NCBI RefSeq assembly: GCF_009901585.1
Contig: NZ_WXYO01000007.1
Coordinates: 62,001 to 126,000 of the forward strand
Direction: 5' to 3'
From: Poritiphilus flavus
GTDB taxonomy: Bacteria > Bacteroidota > Bacteroidia > Flavobacteriales > Flavobacteriaceae
DNA length: 64,000 nucleotides
This document shows, in pieces, positions 1 through 9,295 of this stretch. The first letter of the stretch is position 1. Each line of letters opens with the position of its first letter. A model generated the notes under the pieces. That model was not told where the DNA came from. It did not search any database and saw nothing but the letters and a program-made list of their open reading frames with translations. Position numbers and translations under genes: made by a program.

Positions 1-483
1 GACTCCATAGCCGCTGTTCGCGAGCAGGAAGCCATAGCCTCAGCCCGTAAAGAACGGGAAGACCGTAGAAGAGATTCAATAGCCGCGGTTCGACAACAGG
101 AAGCGCTGGCGGAGGCCAGAAGGGTGCAGGAACAAAAAAGACAGGACTCTATCCAGGCTGCAAAACTGGCAGAAGCAGAAAAAGAGGAGGTAAAACCAAA
201 AGCCGGTGAAAAATACGAAGAGGTGGCAAACGCTGATGGCCTGCAACCAGGGTATTACCTGATAGCCAATGTCTTCGGAACCAAAAAATACTTTGAACGC
301 TTTATGAAGACCCTTTCCGATCAGGGACTTGAGCCCAAGTCGTTCTACAGAAGTCTCAATAAATACAATTACGTTTACTTAAGGCGTTACAACACCATCG
401 GAGAGGCAAGAAGGGCCAGGGACAGCAAATTTGGCGGAAGATATCCGGACAAGACCTGGATCTTCAGGGTAGTGGGCGACTAA
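1..483 (+). CDS. C-terminal part of a probable PorP/SprF-type protein with SPOR-like tail (5' end outside window)
   Basis: The reading frame is open from base 1, so the gene starts upstream of the window and the GTG at 124 is internal. The visible part begins with charged coiled-coil repeats of 24 residues, each starting DSIAAVR or DSIQAA. A compact C-terminal domain of about 80 residues follows (GYYLIANVFGTKKYFERFMK through KTWIFRVVGD) and looks SPOR-like. From memory, this tail closes many flavobacterial PorP/SprF-like outer-membrane proteins tied to type IX secretion and gliding. The beta-barrel that would confirm this is not in the window. The gene is convergent with the TetR gene, with only 4 bp between stops. 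The coiled coil plus small-domain architecture is seen; the family assignment is inference. Confidence 0.55.
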   Translation, partial: DSIAAVREQEAIASARKEREDRRRDSIAAVRQQEALAEARRVQEQKRQDSIQAAKLAEAEKEEVKPKAGEKYEEVANADGLQPGYYLIANVFGTKKYFERFMKTLSDQGLEPKSFYRSLNKYNYVYLRRYNTIGEARRARDSKFGGRYPDKTWIFRVVGD

Positions 484-487
484 AGGC

Positions 488-1084
488 CTATTTCTGTATT
501 TCCTTACTGATCAGCAAATTCAAATAGGTAACAGTATTAAGCAGGTACTTACGGTCGTCGGTAATGGTCGCCATTGAAACAGCCCCCTGTAGCATTGTGT
601 AAAGCTGTTTTGCAAATTGAAGTGGTGTAACCGGTAATCTAAGTTCTCCTTTGTTGATACCATCTTCCAGAACCAGGGCTATCTTCCCTTCAATATCTTT
701 TACGGTTTCACGTACGGCAGCCGCCAGCAGCGGATTGTTATACTTACCATCTACCCCTACATTCAGGACAGGGCAGCCTCCCATCTCCTGGACAAATTCG
801 TCATAGTTGCGATAAAAATCCGTCAGGGAATACAATTTCTGAAGTGCGTTTCCCTCATTGTCAAGCTGCTCTTCAATAGCCAGAAGCAATCGCTTGCTGT
901 TGAATTCAAAAGCAGCCAGGGCCAATGCCTCCTTATTCTCAAAATTGCCGTAAAGAGCCCCTTTGGTAAGTCCGGTAGCTTCCGTGAGATCACTCATACT
1001 GGTGCCAACGTAACCGTGCTTGTTAAAAATCGGTGCAACGGTTTCGATGATATAAGCGGTGGTTCTCTCGGCTTTGGTGGACAT
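488..1084 (-). CDS. TetR/AcrR family transcriptional regulator
   Basis: This 198-residue protein has the standard TetR length. An N-terminal helix-turn-helix lies at about residues 28-48 (TSMSDLTEATGLTKGALYGN). The remaining helical domain contains the EMGGCPVLN segment common in the AcrR/YxaF-like branch, where the ligand-binding and dimer core sits. Such proteins usually repress a neighbouring enzyme or efflux gene, but no obvious target adjoins it: clpB is upstream on the same strand behind a terminator, and the probable PorP/SprF gene converges on it. The ATG at 1084 places the HTH at the usual distance from the N-terminus. The ligand and regulon cannot be deduced from the sequence. Confidence 0.88.
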   Translation of the reverse strand: MSTKAERTTAYIIETVAPIFNKHGYVGTSMSDLTEATGLTKGALYGNFENKEALALAAFEFNSKRLLLAIEEQLDNEGNALQKLYSLTDFYRNYDEFVQEMGGCPVLNVGVDGKYNNPLLAAAVRETVKDIEGKIALVLEDGINKGELRLPVTPLQFAKQLYTMLQGAVSMATITDDRKYLLNTVTYLNLLISKEIQK

Positions 1085-1142
1085 AGAAGTGCTATTTTTT
1101 ACGAATATAAAAAAACTAAGTGCTGCATAGAATAGGTTTTAT

Positions 1143-1184
1143 AAAAAAAGCATGTCCAGAGGACTATACCCCGGACATGCTTTT
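1143..1184 (-). terminator. Rho-independent terminator of clpB
   Basis: The arms GCATGTCC (1150-1157) and GGACATGC (1173-1180) form a perfect 8-bp stem, extended by flanking A/T pairs. Read on the minus strand the hairpin ends in a run of seven T. It lies 20 bp past the clpB stop and separates clpB from the TetR gene. Confidence 0.85.
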
Positions 1185-1205
1185 AATAGTCATGAATAAT
1201 TTTGC

Positions 1206-3806
1206 TTATCCTACGAGCTCAGACTGATTTCTAAAGACCAGTTCATCATCAAATGAATCGATCAAAACAATACTGTCTGCCGTGATACGGCCGCTTAATA
1301 GTTCCTTGGACAGTTTGTTCAACACCTCTTTCTGTATTACCCGCTTAATAGGCCTTGCCCCGTATTGAGGGTCAAATCCTTTTTTGGCAAGATAGCTCAC
1401 GGCTTCGTCTGTGGCATCTATAGTGATATGCTGCTTGGCCACCATCTTCTTGAGCTGTTCCAGTTGCAGGCCGACGATCTTGGTGATGTTCTCCTGGCTG
1501 AGCGGAGTAAACATGATGATATCGTCTATCCTGTTCAGGAATTCCGGACGTATGGTCTTGCGCAACAGGCCGAGCACTTCCACCCGGGCTGCTTCTGTAG
1601 CGCTGTGAATATCATTGCTGTCCTCGAACTTTTCCTGAATGATATGGCTGCCCATATTACTGGTCATGATAATGATGGTGTTCTTAAAATCTGCCACCCT
1701 TCCCTTATTGTCCGTTAGCCTGCCTTCATCCAGTACCTGAAGCAGCACATTGAAAGTATCCGGATGCGCCTTTTCAATTTCGTCCAGCAGTACTACGGAA
1801 TAGGGCTTTCTTCGGACGGCTTCGGTTAACTGTCCTCCTTCGTCGTAGCCGACATATCCGGGAGGGGCTCCCACCAGCCTGCTGACTGAATGCCTTTCCT
1901 GGTATTCGCTCATATCAATTCGGGTAATGGCGTTGTCATCGTCAAAGAGGAAGGCTGCTAGCGTTTTGGCCAACTCTGTTTTTCCCACTCCTGTTGTACC
2001 CAGGAACATAAAGGAACCTATAGGGCGTTTGGCATCCTGTAAACCTGCCCTGCTGCGCCTTATGGCATCAGAAACGGCCTCAATGGCTTCTTCCTGGCCT
2101 ACTACCCGTTTGTGCAGTACTTCTTCTAACTGAAGTAGCTTTTCGCGCTCGCTTTGCAGCATTTTGGTAACAGGGATACCGGTCCATTTAGCGACAACCT
2201 CTGCGATATCCTCATTGGTAACCTCTTCTTTGATGAGGGTGCCGGCTTCCTGCTGCTTCAACAGTTCTTTCTGAAGCTTATCCAGGCTTTCCTGGGCTTC
2301 CTTGATCTTGCCGTACCTCAACTCGGCCACCTTTCCATAATCTCCGCTGCGTTCAGCTCTCTCGGCTTCCAACTTGTAATTCTCAATGTCCAGTTTCGTT
2401 TTCTGGATATTGTCCACAACGGTTTTTTCACTTTCCCATTTGGCAAAGATCTCGTTTCGCTCTTCTTTAATATTCGCCAGATCAACGTTCAATAGTTTTA
2501 GCTTAGCCTTGTCATCCTCCCGTTTAATGGCCTCAATTTCGATCTCAAGCTGCATGATCTTCCTGTCCAGAGCATCGAGTTCCTCTGGTTTGGAGTTGAT
2601 CTCCATCCTCAGTTTAGAGGCGGCCTCGTCCATAAGGTCAATGGCCTTGTCCGGAAGGAAGCGGTTTGTAATGTACCTTTGAGAAAGCTCTACCGCCGCG
2701 ATTACAGCTTCATCCTTGATACGCACTTTATGATGTGCTTCGTATTTTTCCTTTAATCCCCTTAGAATGGAGATTGCGCTCTCTGTATCGGGCTCATCCA
2801 CCACAACTTTTTGGAAACGCCTTTCCAGGGCTTTGTCCTTTTCAAAATACTTTTGATACTCATCCAGGGTAGTTGCTCCAATAGCCCTTAGTTCACCTCT
2901 GGCCAGGGCGGGTTTCAATATATTAGCGGCATCCATGGCCCCCTGGCCACCGCCGGCACCTACAAGGGTGTGAATTTCATCAATAAAAAGAACAATGCTA
3001 CCATCTGCCGAAGTAACTTCCTTGATCACAGCTTTTAAACGCTCTTCAAATTCTCCTTTGTATTTCGCTCCGGCAATAAGCGCACCCATATCCAGGGAAT
3101 AAATGACCTTATCCTTTAGGTTCTCAGGGACATCACCCTGAATGATCCGGTGTGCCAGGCCTTCGGCTATGGCAGTTTTACCGGTCCCCGGCTCCCCGAC
3201 CAACATGGGGTTGTTCTTGGTACGCCTGGATAGTATTTGAAGCATTCTCCTGATCTCTTCGTCCCGTCCTATCACAGGGTCCAGTTTCCCGCTATCCGCT
3301 AATTCATTGAGGTTCCTGGCGTATTTGTTCAGTGAATTATAGGTCTCCTCCGCGCTCTGAGAGGTAACTTTACCGCCTTTGCGTAGCTCCTCTATGGCCG
3401 ATTTCAGATCCTTTTCATTCACACCCTGATCTTTGAGAATTTGGCCAATTTTACTTTTGGATTTGAATACCGCGTATAACAAATGCTCAATGGCAACGTA
3501 CTCGTCCTCCATCTTCTTGGCGATCACACTGGCTTCGTTCAGGGTTTTACCGGCTTCCCCGGACAGCATTAATTGCCCTCCGGAAACTTTTGGGAAGCTT
3601 TCCAGTTCTTTTTCCAGGATCTGAGACACCAGATTGCTGTTGACATTGAGCTTCTTCAGAATAAAGGGCAGTACATTTTCATCTACTTCTGATATCGCCT
3701 TGTAGAGATGCTCATTCTCAATCTGCTGGTGCTCCATACTCTGGGCAATTATCTGCGCCTGCTGTATGGCCTCCTGCGATTTTATGGTGAAATTATTTAT
3801 ATTCAT
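1206..3806 (-). CDS. clpB: ATP-dependent chaperone ClpB
   Basis: This 866-residue Hsp100 disaggregase has the full family length. In order it has a Clp N-domain (about 1-145), a first AAA+ module with Walker A GEPGTGKT at 204-211 and Walker B LFIDEIH at 273-279, a coiled-coil middle domain (about 410-530), and a second AAA+ module with Walker A GTTGVGKT at 603-610 and [10 protein letters not shown] near 672. The C-terminal domain carries the usual [10 protein letters not shown] motif. ClpB works with DnaK, also encoded in this window, to pull polypeptides out of aggregates in the cytoplasm. The gene is monocistronic and ends at the hairpin at 1143-1184. A GACA-N3-TGTC palindrome lies about 77 bp upstream of the ATG, and a similar one precedes dnaK. 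Confidence 0.98.
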   Translation of the reverse strand: MNINNFTIKSQEAIQQAQIIAQSMEHQQIENEHLYKAISEVDENVLPFILKKLNVNSNLVSQILEKELESFPKVSGGQLMLSGEAGKTLNEASVIAKKMEDEYVAIEHLLYAVFKSKSKIGQILKDQGVNEKDLKSAIEELRKGGKVTSQSAEETYNSLNKYARNLNELADSGKLDPVIGRDEEIRRMLQILSRRTKNNPMLVGEPGTGKTAIAEGLAHRIIQGDVPENLKDKVIYSLDMGALIAGAKYKGEFEERLKAVIKEVTSADGSIVLFIDEIHTLVGAGGGQGAMDAANILKPALARGELRAIGATTLDEYQKYFEKDKALERRFQKVVVDEPDTESAISILRGLKEKYEAHHKVRIKDEAVIAAVELSQRYITNRFLPDKAIDLMDEAASKLRMEINSKPEELDALDRKIMQLEIEIEAIKREDDKAKLKLLNVDLANIKEERNEIFAKWESEKTVVDNIQKTKLDIENYKLEAERAERSGDYGKVAELRYGKIKEAQESLDKLQKELLKQQEAGTLIKEEVTNEDIAEVVAKWTGIPVTKMLQSEREKLLQLEEVLHKRVVGQEEAIEAVSDAIRRSRAGLQDAKRPIGSFMFLGTTGVGKTELAKTLAAFLFDDDNAITRIDMSEYQERHSVSRLVGAPPGYVGYDEGGQLTEAVRRKPYSVVLLDEIEKAHPDTFNVLLQVLDEGRLTDNKGRVADFKNTIIIMTSNMGSHIIQEKFEDSNDIHSATEAARVEVLGLLRKTIRPEFLNRIDDIIMFTPLSQENITKIVGLQLEQLKKMVAKQHITIDATDEAVSYLAKKGFDPQYGARPIKRVIQKEVLNKLSKELLSGRITADSIVLIDSFDDELVFRNQSELVG

Positions 3807-3877
3807 ATCAAATGCTTTTTCAGTTTACCGTACTTTTGATTGGTAATCAGCAAGAATCCTACCAACGGAATCAGCCA

Positions 3878-3888
3878 GACAAAATGTC
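3878..3888. promoter_or_regulatory. Palindrome GACA-AAA-TGTC upstream of clpB
   Basis: This perfect inverted repeat with 4-bp arms and a 3-bp centre lies between the divergent clpB and ytxJ-like genes. Its centre is 77 bp upstream of the clpB ATG. The same arms and spacing occur at 36298-36308 upstream of dnaK. It is a candidate heat-shock operator by analogy only. Confidence 0.35.
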
Positions 3889-3974
3889 GGAAAAATCATC
3901 AAAAATAGAGACATTTCGGCAGTTGTAAGTATTTTGAAAGCTTGCGACTATTAACTCATAATTTAAATACTTAT

Positions 3975-4370
3975 ATGGGTTTATTGGATAGTTTATTCGG
4001 AAAAAAGAATGGGGTGCTTCAGGAGCAAAGGAAGGCGCTTCCCTGGGTTGCACTTACTTCAACTGCTCAGTTAGAAGATATTGTGGAACGGTCTGAACAA
4101 AGGCCGCAAGTGATCTTTAAGCACTCAACCACCTGCGGAATAAGCAGAATGGTGCTACAGATGTTCACTAATGATTATGACCTTTCCGAGAACTCGGTTG
4201 ATCTGTACTATCTGGACCTTCATCAATACCGCGAAGTCTCAAACCAAACAGCAATGCAGTTTGGTGTAATGCATCAATCTCCACAGCTTATTGTAATCAA
4301 GAATGGCGATGTTGTCGTCCACGAATCACATGGAGCGATTACGGACATAGACCTTTCAGACTACCTATAA
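3975..4370 (+). CDS. ytxJ: Bacillithiol-system redox protein YtxJ-like (DUF2847)
   Basis: This 131-residue thioredoxin-fold protein has a single reactive cysteine in the motif KHSTTCGISRMV, which replaces the CxxC of thioredoxin. This single-cysteine arrangement is typical of YtxJ/BrxC-type proteins, thought to reverse S-bacillithiolation of cytoplasmic proteins. The DLHQYREVSNQTAMQFGV and SPQLIVIKNGD stretches match the family's later helices and cis-Pro strand. I chose the ATG at 3975 because MGLLDSLFG is the usual N-terminus; the frame extends 11 codons further upstream without support. The gene diverges from clpB and converges on a lipoprotein gene across a shared terminator. Its presence suggests the organism makes bacillithiol, although no bsh genes are in the window. 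Confidence 0.85.
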   Translation: MGLLDSLFGKKNGVLQEQRKALPWVALTSTAQLEDIVERSEQRPQVIFKHSTTCGISRMVLQMFTNDYDLSENSVDLYYLDLHQYREVSNQTAMQFGVMHQSPQLIVIKNGDVVVHESHGAITDIDLSDYL

Positions 4371-4401
4371 AAAACCCCGACGGTTCTGTCAGGGTCTTTA
4401 T
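4371..4401. terminator. Bidirectional terminator between convergent genes
   Basis: The arms at 4374-4381 and 4388-4395 form an 8-bp stem with one mismatch. It is flanked by A residues on the left and CTTTATT on the right, so it can serve both the ytxJ-like gene and the convergent lipoprotein gene. Confidence 0.7.
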
Positions 4402-4416
4402 TATTAATTGAAGTTC

Positions 4417-5604
4417 TTAGTTGAACTTATGTCGTATTATGATGTCTTTCAGCCGGGCTTTCAGATCCTCACCCGCATCGTAAACCATTTGTTCATTGCT
4501 GGGGAAGGGTACTGCCCTCAGCGTTAACAGGTTTACCAGGTTGCTTTCCAATGCCCTTTTGTCTCCGTCGTAATTCGCGTACACGTGCTCAAAGACAAAC
4601 TCACTGGAAATAGGATAGGAGTTTACAGCCTGCTTGGTCTGTAGATCAATGTATCTCACATTACCGGTTACCTGTGCGGCTTTGTGTTGGGTAAACTGAT
4701 AGAAGTTACACCTTACCGTCTTCAACCGGTCTACTTTGATCTCATTTCCTAAACTATCTTTCACAAGATTACCATTTGCATCCTCAAGATAGGTATAACC
4801 ATCCTTGATCTGTTTCTCCTTGATGATCTGTTGTTCGCTTATCTGCTCCGGTGAAATTAGAATATCCCTGAATGCAACCTGCATTTCATAGTCGTATTTC
4901 ACGTTTTTGAGTGGATTCGCATGATATTGGGTCCAAAGATCGTTCAGTCCAAAGGTGTTGAAGTTCAGTAACTCATCTTCCAAACGCTCAGGAATGATCT
5001 GCTCCGTGTCATTGATAACATGTACCCTTACATAGTCAAGGCCTTTCTCATAAGCCTCTTCCATCTTTAGCTTAGTGTCAGAATAACCGGGATTGATCTC
5101 ATCCAGGTACTTAAAATCATCATATGCTCTGCGGTAATCCTGCTTGTAGGTCGCATTGGTCAACAGATCATTGGCGTTGGCATAGAGGTAATCCGAAAGC
5201 TCTGTTTTAGCAGCAAGTATATCATTGTCGTAGTTCCTGAAGTCGAAATACGCGTCCCTACCTTCATCGTAGATCCTTAAAGGCAGCAAAGGCCTGATAC
5301 GTTGCTGAATGGATTTCAAATGGCTGTAACCTTTGAAGATCGCTTCAAGGTTGGCGGGATTTCCTTCCTTTTGGAGAAATGCTATATGCTGTAACTCCCG
5401 TTCCGCGTTTTTTTGAAAGGCTTCTTCCAGCAACAAAATATAGCGCTGGTGTCCCTTTTTTGTTTTGTTTTCCGACAGGTTTTTTAGGGCCTTAGAGATT
5501 GCCTGGTTGTAGTTCCCTGTATTAATGGCCTCCTGGGTTCTTTTAACCCCTCCACAGGAGATCAAAAAAACCATAACTGTACAAATAAGTAATGCTTTTT
5601 TCAT
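4417..5604 (-). CDS. Conserved hypothetical lipoprotein with helical repeats
   Basis: This 395-residue protein has an N-terminal lipoprotein signal (MKKALLICTVMVFLISCGG, Cys at 17). The next 180 residues are mostly helical and TPR-like, with segments such as AINTGNYNQAISKALKNL and YRRAYDDFKYLDEINPGY. The C-terminal half is more beta-rich and contains the stretch EDANGNLVKDSLGNEIKVDR and a paired-strand region. I do not recognise a named family or an enzymatic motif. It is probably anchored in an outer or inner membrane leaflet facing the periplasm. It is transcribed alone, with fumarylacetoacetase 131 bp upstream on the same strand. A scaffold or envelope-associated role is possible but not shown by the sequence. 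Confidence 0.7.
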   Translation of the reverse strand: MKKALLICTVMVFLISCGGVKRTQEAINTGNYNQAISKALKNLSENKTKKGHQRYILLLEEAFQKNAERELQHIAFLQKEGNPANLEAIFKGYSHLKSIQQRIRPLLPLRIYDEGRDAYFDFRNYDNDILAAKTELSDYLYANANDLLTNATYKQDYRRAYDDFKYLDEINPGYSDTKLKMEEAYEKGLDYVRVHVINDTEQIIPERLEDELLNFNTFGLNDLWTQYHANPLKNVKYDYEMQVAFRDILISPEQISEQQIIKEKQIKDGYTYLEDANGNLVKDSLGNEIKVDRLKTVRCNFYQFTQHKAAQVTGNVRYIDLQTKQAVNSYPISSEFVFEHVYANYDGDKRALESNLVNLLTLRAVPFPSNEQMVYDAGEDLKARLKDIIIRHKFN

Positions 5605-5735
5605 GGCTATTCAATTTATGATTTGGTTGGGTAGGTTCAATTGCTGTGCCAAAACCGACCTAAATCATAACGCAAAACGATAATGTATCGTATAAATCCG
5701 ATGAAATCCGCAAATTGCTATGTATAAAGAATGCC

Positions 5736-7013
5736 CTATTGAATGGCGGGAAGTAACCTGGTACTGACCTCACCAAAGCCTATGCGTACCCCGTTTTTTT
5801 CGCAGTAGCCCTTAAGGGTTACCGTATCATTATCCGCGATGGAAGTCCGGGTTTCGCCATTGCTGAGTGCTACAGGTTTGGTTCCCTGCCAGGCCAGTTC
5901 CAGCATAGAACCGTAAGAATCCGGAGTGGGCCCGGAAATGGTTCCGCTACCCATCATATCACCACTGTTAATTTTGCAGCCATTAACGGTGTGATGGGCC
6001 AGTTGCTGCGCCATGGTCCAGTACATATATTTAAAGTTGGAGCGGGAAACCGTGGTTGGCTCTCCATTTTCAGGGGTGATGGCGACCTCCAGGTGAATGT
6101 CGAAGCTCTTATCTCCATTTTGCCGCAGATAGGGCAGGGGAGCTGGGTCTTGTGCAGGGCTGGCCGTCCTAAAAGGTTCCAGAGCGTCCATAGTCACGAT
6201 CCAGGCCGAAATAGAACTTGCGAAATTCTTTGCAAGGAAAGGCCCTAGTGGCACGTATTCCCATTTTTGAATGTCCCTTGCACTCCAGTCGTTAAACAAT
6301 ACCAGACCAAAAATGTAGTCTTCTGCCTCCTCAACGGATATTGGATCGCCCAAGACATTGGCATCTGTGGTAATAAAGGCCATTTCCAGTTCGAAATCCA
6401 CAATTTTCGAAGGGCCGAAAACCGGCTCTGAAGCCCCCTTGGGAAGCGTTTGGCCTTTTGGCCTCCGTATTGGAGTGCCACTTGGGATTATGGTTGAACT
6501 CCTGCCGTGATAACCCACGGGGATATGCAGCCAGTTGGGAAGTAAGGCGTTTTCAGGATCCCTGAACATCTTTCCTACATTGGTAGCGTGCTCCTTGCTG
6601 GAATAGAAATCAGTGTAATCCCCGATTTGCACCGGAAGCTGCATTTCTATTTCATCCAGGGTGAACAATACTATTTTGCGGTGTTCTTCATGATCTCTCA
6701 GGGCCGGGTTGGAGCTTTCGAACAGCTCGCTAATGCGGTTTCGGACCAGTCGCCAGGTCTTTTTGCCATCGGAGATAAAGTCGTTCAGGCTGTCTTGTAG
6801 AAAAATATCATCCGTCAGCGGAATTCCCTCGAAATACCCCAGTTGATGAAGTGCTCCCAAATCAATAGCGTGATCGCCAATGCGGGTGCCTATTGTTATG
6901 ATATCATCCCTGGTCAGAAAAACGCCAAATGGAATGTTCTGTATCGGAAAATCTGAGTCTTTCGGTACATTTAACCAGGAAGTTCTGGAAGGATCATTTG
7001 TTTTATGAGGCAT
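5736..7013 (-). CDS. fahA: Fumarylacetoacetase
   Basis: This 425-residue protein, close to the family length, hydrolyses fumarylacetoacetate to fumarate and acetoacetate in the last step of tyrosine/homogentisate degradation. The N-terminal SH3-like domain (about 1-110) carries NIPFGVFLTRDD. The catalytic domain has the metal and catalytic region DYTDFYSSKEHATNVGKMF, the GYHGRSS loop, the metal-binding stretch IVDFELEMAF, and the NDWSARDIQKWEYVPLGPF signature. All expected catalytic residues appear intact. The other genes of the pathway (hpd, hmgA) are not in this window, so they must lie elsewhere. It diverges from glyA across a 112-bp promoter region. Start at the ATG 7013, giving the common MPH/N-terminal form. 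Confidence 0.96.
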   Translation of the reverse strand: MPHKTNDPSRTSWLNVPKDSDFPIQNIPFGVFLTRDDIITIGTRIGDHAIDLGALHQLGYFEGIPLTDDIFLQDSLNDFISDGKKTWRLVRNRISELFESSNPALRDHEEHRKIVLFTLDEIEMQLPVQIGDYTDFYSSKEHATNVGKMFRDPENALLPNWLHIPVGYHGRSSTIIPSGTPIRRPKGQTLPKGASEPVFGPSKIVDFELEMAFITTDANVLGDPISVEEAEDYIFGLVLFNDWSARDIQKWEYVPLGPFLAKNFASSISAWIVTMDALEPFRTASPAQDPAPLPYLRQNGDKSFDIHLEVAITPENGEPTTVSRSNFKYMYWTMAQQLAHHTVNGCKINSGDMMGSGTISGPTPDSYGSMLELAWQGTKPVALSNGETRTSIADNDTVTLKGYCEKNGVRIGFGEVSTRLLPAIQ

Positions 7014-7125
7014 GTTCGGATTGTTAATTTTTCTTTGATAAATTCCTGATCAAATATATTATTTTCTTCTTATTAACGGGTGGCAATTTGTACTTTTACG
7101 CCTCATTTAACAGAAACAAAAAATC

Positions 7126-8400
7126 ATGCAAAGAGACCAGCAAATTTTTGATCTGATCGAAGCGGAAAAAACCAGACAGCTCGATGGTATAGAACTAATT
7201 GCCTCTGAGAATTTTACCAGCCCGCAGGTTATGGAAGCCGCGGGGTCGGTGCTTACCAACAAATACGCTGAGGGCTATCCCGGAAAGCGCTATTACGGAG
7301 GTTGTGAGGTGGTGGATCAGGTAGAGCAGCTGGCCATAGACCGGGCAAAGGAGCTTTTCGGCGCGGTTTACGCCAATGTGCAACCACATTCCGGCTCCCA
7401 GGCCAATGCGGCTGTGTATCACGCCTGCCTGCAGCCCGGAGATACCATATTGGGCTTCGATCTATCCCATGGTGGGCATCTTACGCATGGTTCCCCGGTA
7501 AATTTTTCCGGGAAGTTATATCGCCCGGTTTTTTACGGTGTTGATGAAGAGACCGGAGTGCTCAATTACGACAAGATCCAGGAAATTGCCACCAAAGAAC
7601 GCCCAAAGCTGATCATTGCAGGTGCTTCTGCCTACTCCCGGGATATGGACTTTGCTAAATTCAGGGAGATTGCCGATAGTGTGGACGCCTTTTTGCTGGC
7701 TGATATCGCGCATCCGGCTGGTCTTATTGCCAAGGGGATACTGAATGATCCCATTCCACATTGCCATTTTGTAACTACGACTACCCATAAGACCCTTAGA
7801 GGCCCGCGGGGCGGTCTCATCCTGATGGGACAGGATTTTGACAACCCTTTTGGGATTCGTCTCAAGAACGGAAACCTTCGAAAAATGTCTGCACTTATAA
7901 ACCTGGCGGTATTCCCCGGTAACCAGGGAGGGCCCTTAGAGCATATCATTGCAGCTAAGGCTATCGCATTTGGCGAAGCCCTGTCCGATGAGTTTCTGCA
8001 TTATATGCTACAGGTTAAAAAGAACGCCGCAGCCATGGCCGCAGCATTTGTAGAAAGAGATTACAAGATCATCTCCGGTGGTACGGATAACCATATGATG
8101 CTGATAGACCTGAGAAATAAAGGGGTTACCGGGAAAGATGCAGAAAATGCACTGGTTAAAGCGGATATCACCGCTAACAAGAATATGGTACCCTTTGATG
8201 ATAAATCGCCTTTTGTTACTTCAGGAATCCGATTCGGAACGGCCGCGATCACGACCAGGGGATTGAAAGAGGATGATATGGGCACTATCGTTTCTTATAT
8301 TGACGAGGTACTCAGCGCACCGGAAGATGAAGGGGTGGCAGAAGAAGTTCGTAAAAAAGTAAATGCACTAATGGCGGGTAGGCCGCTCTTTGCAGGATAG
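7126..8400 (+). CDS. glyA: Serine hydroxymethyltransferase
   Basis: This 424-residue PLP enzyme interconverts serine and glycine with tetrahydrofolate, feeding the one-carbon pool. Diagnostic segments include [17 protein letters not shown], the [17 protein letters not shown] substrate loop, [11 protein letters not shown], and the PLP-lysine motif [14 protein letters not shown]. The C-terminal domain holds [11 protein letters not shown] and [15 protein letters not shown]. Length and all active-site residues are normal. A near-consensus -7 box TACTTTTA lies at 7091-7098, 27 nt before the ATG. It is monocistronic, and a strong hairpin follows at 8414-8451. Confidence 0.98.
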   Translation: MQRDQQIFDLIEAEKTRQLDGIELIASENFTSPQVMEAAGSVLTNKYAEGYPGKRYYGGCEVVDQVEQLAIDRAKELFGAVYANVQPHSGSQANAAVYHACLQPGDTILGFDLSHGGHLTHGSPVNFSGKLYRPVFYGVDEETGVLNYDKIQEIATKERPKLIIAGASAYSRDMDFAKFREIADSVDAFLLADIAHPAGLIAKGILNDPIPHCHFVTTTTHKTLRGPRGGLILMGQDFDNPFGIRLKNGNLRKMSALINLAVFPGNQGGPLEHIIAAKAIAFGEALSDEFLHYMLQVKKNAAAMAAAFVERDYKIISGGTDNHMMLIDLRNKGVTGKDAENALVKADITANKNMVPFDDKSPFVTSGIRFGTAAITTRGLKEDDMGTIVSYIDEVLSAPEDEGVAEEVRKKVNALMAGRPLFAG

Positions 8401-8413
8401 TTACAATGCCGTC

Positions 8414-8451
8414 AATGGAAAACCAATAGCCCTATTTATCGGTTTTCCATT
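8414..8451. terminator. Bidirectional terminator between glyA and the convergent hypothetical gene
   Basis: The arms AATGGAAAACC (8414-8424) and GGTTTTCCATT (8441-8451) form a perfect 11-bp stem with a 16-nt loop. It sits between two convergent stop codons at 8400 and 8456. Confidence 0.75.
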
Positions 8452-8455
8452 ATAT

Positions 8456-9130
8456 CTAATGATTGAGCAGATATAGATCGCCTGAAACAATAGATTTGTT
8501 GCTCAGATCATAGATTACGGCATCATCTTCTGAGTCAAAATATAAGCCCCAGAATCCAAAGTAATCCTTAGTTTGATTATCCGCTTCCCTGATTTTAGAA
8601 AGCGTATAATCATTTTCAGGTATAGTATCTTCAAAGACTGGGACGTAGATCTCAAACGGCGTTTCGGAGAGCCCTTTGGTGAAATAAACATAATGTTCGG
8701 CAATAGTACTCAGAATACTTCCTAGCTGGTCCTTGATACTATTGCTATATATTTTTTTGACAATGATGGAGCAATCGTTCAGAAACAAACTGAACTCCTC
8801 CACGTCTATTGAAATCTCATTTAATTCCTGAAGCTGATCCAGAGCTCGTGCAAAGGAAGAGTTGGGTGGCAGGTCTTCCTCCTCAGATAAATTACCTCCC
8901 CAGGTTCCTTTCTGCAGATGATACAACATTTCCAACAGGTCCAGATTGCAATCCATCTCAATGACCAGATTTTCAGTCTTCGCGGCTTCCTTGAAACAAA
9001 TCCTGATAGACACTTCCGAAAAATAGTCGCGCTCTAATGTCTTCTTGAAGGTTTGAAAACCGTGAAGCTGTGGATTATCATCCAACCTCAGTTTGAGATT
9101 ATTTTTGAAATTTTCTAGATGTATTGACAT
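8456..9130 (-). CDS. Hypothetical protein, 224 residues
   Basis: I do not recognise this gene. The protein is acidic and soluble, with no signal peptide or membrane segment. The N-terminal third mixes helix and strand (FKNNLKLRLDDNPQLHGF). The middle carries EIDVEEFSLFL-like amphipathic pieces. The C-terminus has PFEIYVPVFEDTIPENDY and an acidic FWGLYFDSEDDAVIYDL segment, resembling small proteins that pack a beta-sheet against helices. It is monocistronic. A perfect -7 box TAATTTTG on the minus strand (9169-9162) gives a leader of about 25 nt. Its stop lies just past a shared terminator with glyA. Codon use is like its neighbours. The function is unknown, and no partner gene suggests one. 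Confidence 0.7.
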   Translation of the reverse strand: MSIHLENFKNNLKLRLDDNPQLHGFQTFKKTLERDYFSEVSIRICFKEAAKTENLVIEMDCNLDLLEMLYHLQKGTWGGNLSEEEDLPPNSSFARALDQLQELNEISIDVEEFSLFLNDCSIIVKKIYSNSIKDQLGSILSTIAEHYVYFTKGLSETPFEIYVPVFEDTIPENDYTLSKIREADNQTKDYFGFWGLYFDSEDDAVIYDLSNKSIVSGDLYLLNH

Positions 9131-9161
9131 AGCAATCCAGAAGTTAAGGATTAGGTTTTTT

Positions 9162-9169
9162 CAAAATTA
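9162..9169 (-). promoter_or_regulatory. Bacteroidetes -7 box for the gene starting at 9130
   Basis: TAATTTTG on the minus strand matches TAnnTTTG perfectly, 32 nt before the ATG. No clear TTTG -33 element is visible at the expected distance. Confidence 0.45.
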
Positions 9170-9194
9170 CCTTTAAAAAGTCATAGGGAGTTAT

Positions 9195-9225
9195 AGAAAA
9201 ACCTTAGAATTACTATGGTTTTTCT
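9195..9225. terminator. Hairpin downstream of the response regulator gene
   Basis: The arms AGAAAAACC (9195-9203) and GGTTTTTCT (9217-9225) form a 9-bp stem with a 13-nt loop. It lies about 70 bp past the stop of the regulator gene on the minus strand. It may end that operon or act as an operator for the next gene. Confidence 0.4.
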
Positions 9226-9295
9226 CTGGATTTTAATCTGGTCTAAGGCCTCCGGGGAAGGGCAAAGAGAGAGGGATGGCCTTGATTTTCAGGAG

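Noticed and set aside
6245-6481. Alternative open frames overlapping fahA, glyA and clpB on other strands
   Set aside because: They lie in genes with clear homology, have no start or domain support, and reflect codon bias shadows.
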